Program-made: the position numbers and the translations under genes
The notes under the pieces: model-generated
Told to the model about the DNA's origin: nothing
Database searches by the model: none
What the model saw: the letters and a program-made list of their open reading frames with translations, nothing else
Part shown: positions 61,992 through 64,000 of the stretch, in pieces
Position numbering within the stretch: position 1 is the first letter of the stretch
Layout of the letters: each line of letters opens with the position of its first letter
DNA from: Candidatus Methanomassiliicoccus intestinalis Issoire-Mx1
GTDB taxonomy: Archaea > Thermoplasmatota > Thermoplasmata > Methanomassiliicoccales > Methanomassiliicoccaceae
DNA length: 64,000 nt
Assembly (NCBI RefSeq): GCF_000404225.1
Contig: NC_021353.1
Coordinates: 496,001-560,000 of the forward strand
Direction of reading: 5' to 3'

Positions 61992-63341
61992 ATGGAAAAA
62001 ATCTCAATGGAAACAGCCGTCAAGCTGTGTAAAGATGGGGAAAAACTCTTACAAATCGAGAAAAAAGATGTAGTCCATGAGCGGCTGAAGATGCTGGTCT
62101 CATATTCTAAAAAACATTCTCCTTATTTTAGAAAACATTATTCTGAAATCGATGAAGATAACTTCACGCTCGAGGATCTACCGCCGGTTTCAAAACCTGA
62201 ATTGATGAAGTGTTATGATGATTGGGTTACTGATCCAAACGTCACCTATGACGGAGTTTTTGAGTATGTCGACAGCCCCATCGAATCACGCGGGCCATAT
62301 CTTGGGAAATATGCTGCGATTACGACTTCTGGAACTTCGGGAATTCCAATGCCAATGGTAAGAGATTCCTGCCACAATATAATTCACGGCGCTCTTATGC
62401 AGACCAGGCTCTTTAGAGGTCTGGATGAACACCTGTCTGATCCAAAATATAACAAACTCGCAGCTATAATATTTACAGATCAAAAAGTGTCGTCTTACTC
62501 TTCATTTTTGAAGATAAAGGCTGCAAATCCTGAATACAGCGACAATATGCTTGCCATTTCGATGCAGGATGGAACCGAACGCATCATACAGAAGCTTAAT
62601 GATTTCCAGCCGGATTTTCTAACTGCATACCCTTCTACTATCGGACCATTAATTAATGCTGCAGAGGAGGGAAAATTGGACATTCATCCAAAAGCAATTG
62701 GTTTTTCTGCAGAGGTTTTGTCTCCAGAAATCTACCGCCGGGTAAAAGAAGTTTTCAACTGTGCTGTTTTAAATAACTACTGCAGCACTGAAGGTGGAGA
62801 AGCTGCAATGACATGCGATCATGGCAGGCTGCACATCAATGATGACTGGGTGATAATCGAGCCAATTGATAAGGATGGAAATCCAGTCAAAGATGGCGAA
62901 TGGTCTGAAGGTATATACATAACAGATCTCACTAATTATGTGCAGCCGATAATTCGTTATTACATGAGTGATAGGGTGAAGATTACTCGGGAATGCGAAT
63001 GCGGATCGAATTTTCCAATTATGGAAATAAATGGAAGGGTCATAGAGGAGATCACAATTGGCGGTAAAACGCTGTCAGGCATTGTTATTACGCATGCACT
63101 TCAGGAAGTGAAGGATATCTACACATATCAGGTGGCTCACGTTTCAGACAAATGCTTCGAGCTGAGAGCAGAGTTTGCTGATGGTGCAGATAAAGAGAAA
63201 ATTTTGAATGATTTCAGCAAAGAACTTAATGGATACCTTCTCAACAACGGCTTCGATGAGGTTGTCGTCAGACTCAGTGAAGAACCACCCAAACGCAGTG
63301 AACGGGGCGGTAAAACTAAGGAATTTGTAAGGGAATTCTAA
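61992..63341 (+). CDS. Second AMP-forming PaaK / F390-synthetase-like ligase
   Basis: 449 residues. P-loop TTSGTSGIPMP (about 111-121), YCSTEGGE motif (about 259-266), and the C-terminal domain. It is related to but clearly different from the ligase at 9352. ATG 61992 preferred over GTG 61983. In methanogens the family includes F390 synthetase, which adenylates F420 upon oxygen exposure; an acyl-CoA-type role is also possible. Divergent from the efflux operon. Confidence 0.72.
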   Translation: MEKISMETAVKLCKDGEKLLQIEKKDVVHERLKMLVSYSKKHSPYFRKHYSEIDEDNFTLEDLPPVSKPELMKCYDDWVTDPNVTYDGVFEYVDSPIESRGPYLGKYAAITTSGTSGIPMPMVRDSCHNIIHGALMQTRLFRGLDEHLSDPKYNKLAAIIFTDQKVSSYSSFLKIKAANPEYSDNMLAISMQDGTERIIQKLNDFQPDFLTAYPSTIGPLINAAEEGKLDIHPKAIGFSAEVLSPEIYRRVKEVFNCAVLNNYCSTEGGEAAMTCDHGRLHINDDWVIIEPIDKDGNPVKDGEWSEGIYITDLTNYVQPIIRYYMSDRVKITRECECGSNFPIMEINGRVIEEITIGGKTLSGIVITHALQEVKDIYTYQVAHVSDKCFELRAEFADGADKEKILNDFSKELNGYLLNNGFDEVVVRLSEEPPKRSERGGKTKEFVREF

Positions 63342-63368
63342 ATCATATTAAACTGATGCGTGATATAT

Positions 63369-64000
63369 ATGGATACTAACCTGGCCTCTGCTGCATTAGA
63401 AGCTTTTTCAATACTGCTGTTTGGCATCTTTTCATTGCTGATAGTCGATATAACTCTGAAAAGAAAATATTCGATTAAAAAATCACTTATCCTATCCGCA
63501 GTATTGTTTATTATTCCGTATATATTACTAATCTTTCTGAGGCTGTATGCCCACCAGTTTTCAATAGATCAAGAAATCGATTTTTTTGGACGCCAGATTG
63601 ATCTATCAGGCATATCCAACATGCTGATAGAACTCTCAGCGATAATGATTTCTACATTTTTCGTATATATTGCGGTCCTGAAATGTTATGAGGGCAAGAC
63701 TTCTGCAAAAGTTTTCGCGGCATCTTTTGCAGTGCTTATTTCGATGATTGCATCTACATTCTTCAGCGACTATGCAATGCTAGCATATAACAATCTAACC
63801 GCTGAGGGAACTATTTTAGTGGAGAAATCGGTATATGTCATCCTACAGACGGTCCTTCTGATAATTACATTAATTGTATATGACTTATTTATTAAAAATA
63901 AAGTTAAAAAACTGATTTCAGACACGAATGGGGAAATGAACCGTTTTGTAGTAGTGCCGATAATCAGTTATGTCATATTCATCATAGCTTACTGTTCTTG
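63369..64000 (+). CDS. Membrane protein, cut by the window end
   Basis: Open from ATG 63369 to the window end; about 210 residues are seen with five to six hydrophobic segments. The rest is missing, so no family can be given. It could be the membrane half of a sensor protein or a transporter. Confidence 0.5.
   Translation, partial: MDTNLASAALEAFSILLFGIFSLLIVDITLKRKYSIKKSLILSAVLFIIPYILLIFLRLYAHQFSIDQEIDFFGRQIDLSGISNMLIELSAIMISTFFVYIAVLKCYEGKTSAKVFAASFAVLISMIASTFFSDYAMLAYNNLTAEGTILVEKSVYVILQTVLLIITLIVYDLFIKNKVKKLISDTNGEMNRFVVVPIISYVIFIIAYCS

Noticed and set aside
1..64000. CRISPR array, insertion sequence or integrase attachment site
   Set aside because: No spaced short direct repeats, no transposase or integrase and no tRNA-end duplication were seen.

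Overview
The window reads as a piece of a methanogenic archaeal chromosome, most likely a member of the Methanomassiliicoccales (Thermoplasmata). The archaeal identity is direct: Rpo11/RpoL, TruD, aIF2-alpha, eL42, eS27, Nop10, RadB, Bud32, ArcS, isopentenyl phosphate kinase, type 2 IPP isomerase, GGGA/GGTG-type ribosome binding sites, TATA boxes about 25 bases ahead of the RNA genes, and a tRNA-Tyr interrupted at the canonical archaeal position. The methanogen assignment is inferred from HdrD-like and MvhD-like proteins, tandem UroD-type methyltransferases, a MEDS-domain sensor and F390-synthetase-like ligases. Only two of about 65 complete genes end in TAG, which fits a pyrrolysine-using lineage. 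An isolated 5S rRNA gene and the rather AT-rich DNA suggest something near Methanomassiliicoccus intestinalis, but the species is a guess.

Layout. 1-11 kb: a methyl-transfer neighbourhood with two tandem UroD-family methyltransferases sharing long identical blocks, a small CxxC redox/zinc protein, a Tes-like radical SAM enzyme, a zinc-ribbon protein, a GNAT enzyme, a 1109-residue MEDS-PAS-coiled coil-PAS-REC sensor and a PaaK/F390-synthetase-like ligase. 11-20 kb: small regulators, isocitrate dehydrogenase, a ferredoxin-MvhD fusion, an oxygen-defence operon (rubrerythrin, superoxide reductase), an RmlD-like reductase, an MFS pump, a methyltransferase-fold protein with a damaged motif I, and GNAT. 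20-31 kb: an IscA-like protein, a Hef-like helicase without nuclease, DNA ligase, RpoL, TruD, and a giant TPR protein with a terminal zinc module. 31-35 kb: tRNA-Gly, an S2P-like protease, a decayed AAA ATPase, an HdrD-like protein and tRNA-Pro. 35-46 kb: housekeeping operons (Bud32/RdgB/epimerase; RadB; isoprenoid genes; 5S rRNA; pyrBI with two small genes; ArcS). 45.7 kb: a compact structured RNA with its own TATA box and T-run. 46-52 kb: an atypical peroxiredoxin, Dph6, an ArfB-like creatininase, RpiA, a winged-helix regulator and the eL42-eS27-aIF2-alpha-Nop10-PAC2 translation operon. 52-64 kb: a metallo-chelate ABC transporter operon with a methyltransferase, tRNA-Tyr, a cardiolipin synthase-like enzyme, a PHP protein, an MFS-MarR efflux operon with two palindromic operators, a second F390-like ligase and a truncated membrane protein.

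The best candidates for undescribed biology are the UroD/redox/radical-SAM/ligase neighbourhood with its kinase-less MEDS sensor, the structured RNA at 45.7 kb, and the giant TPR-zinc protein. All functional names come from reading motifs by eye; no database search was run.
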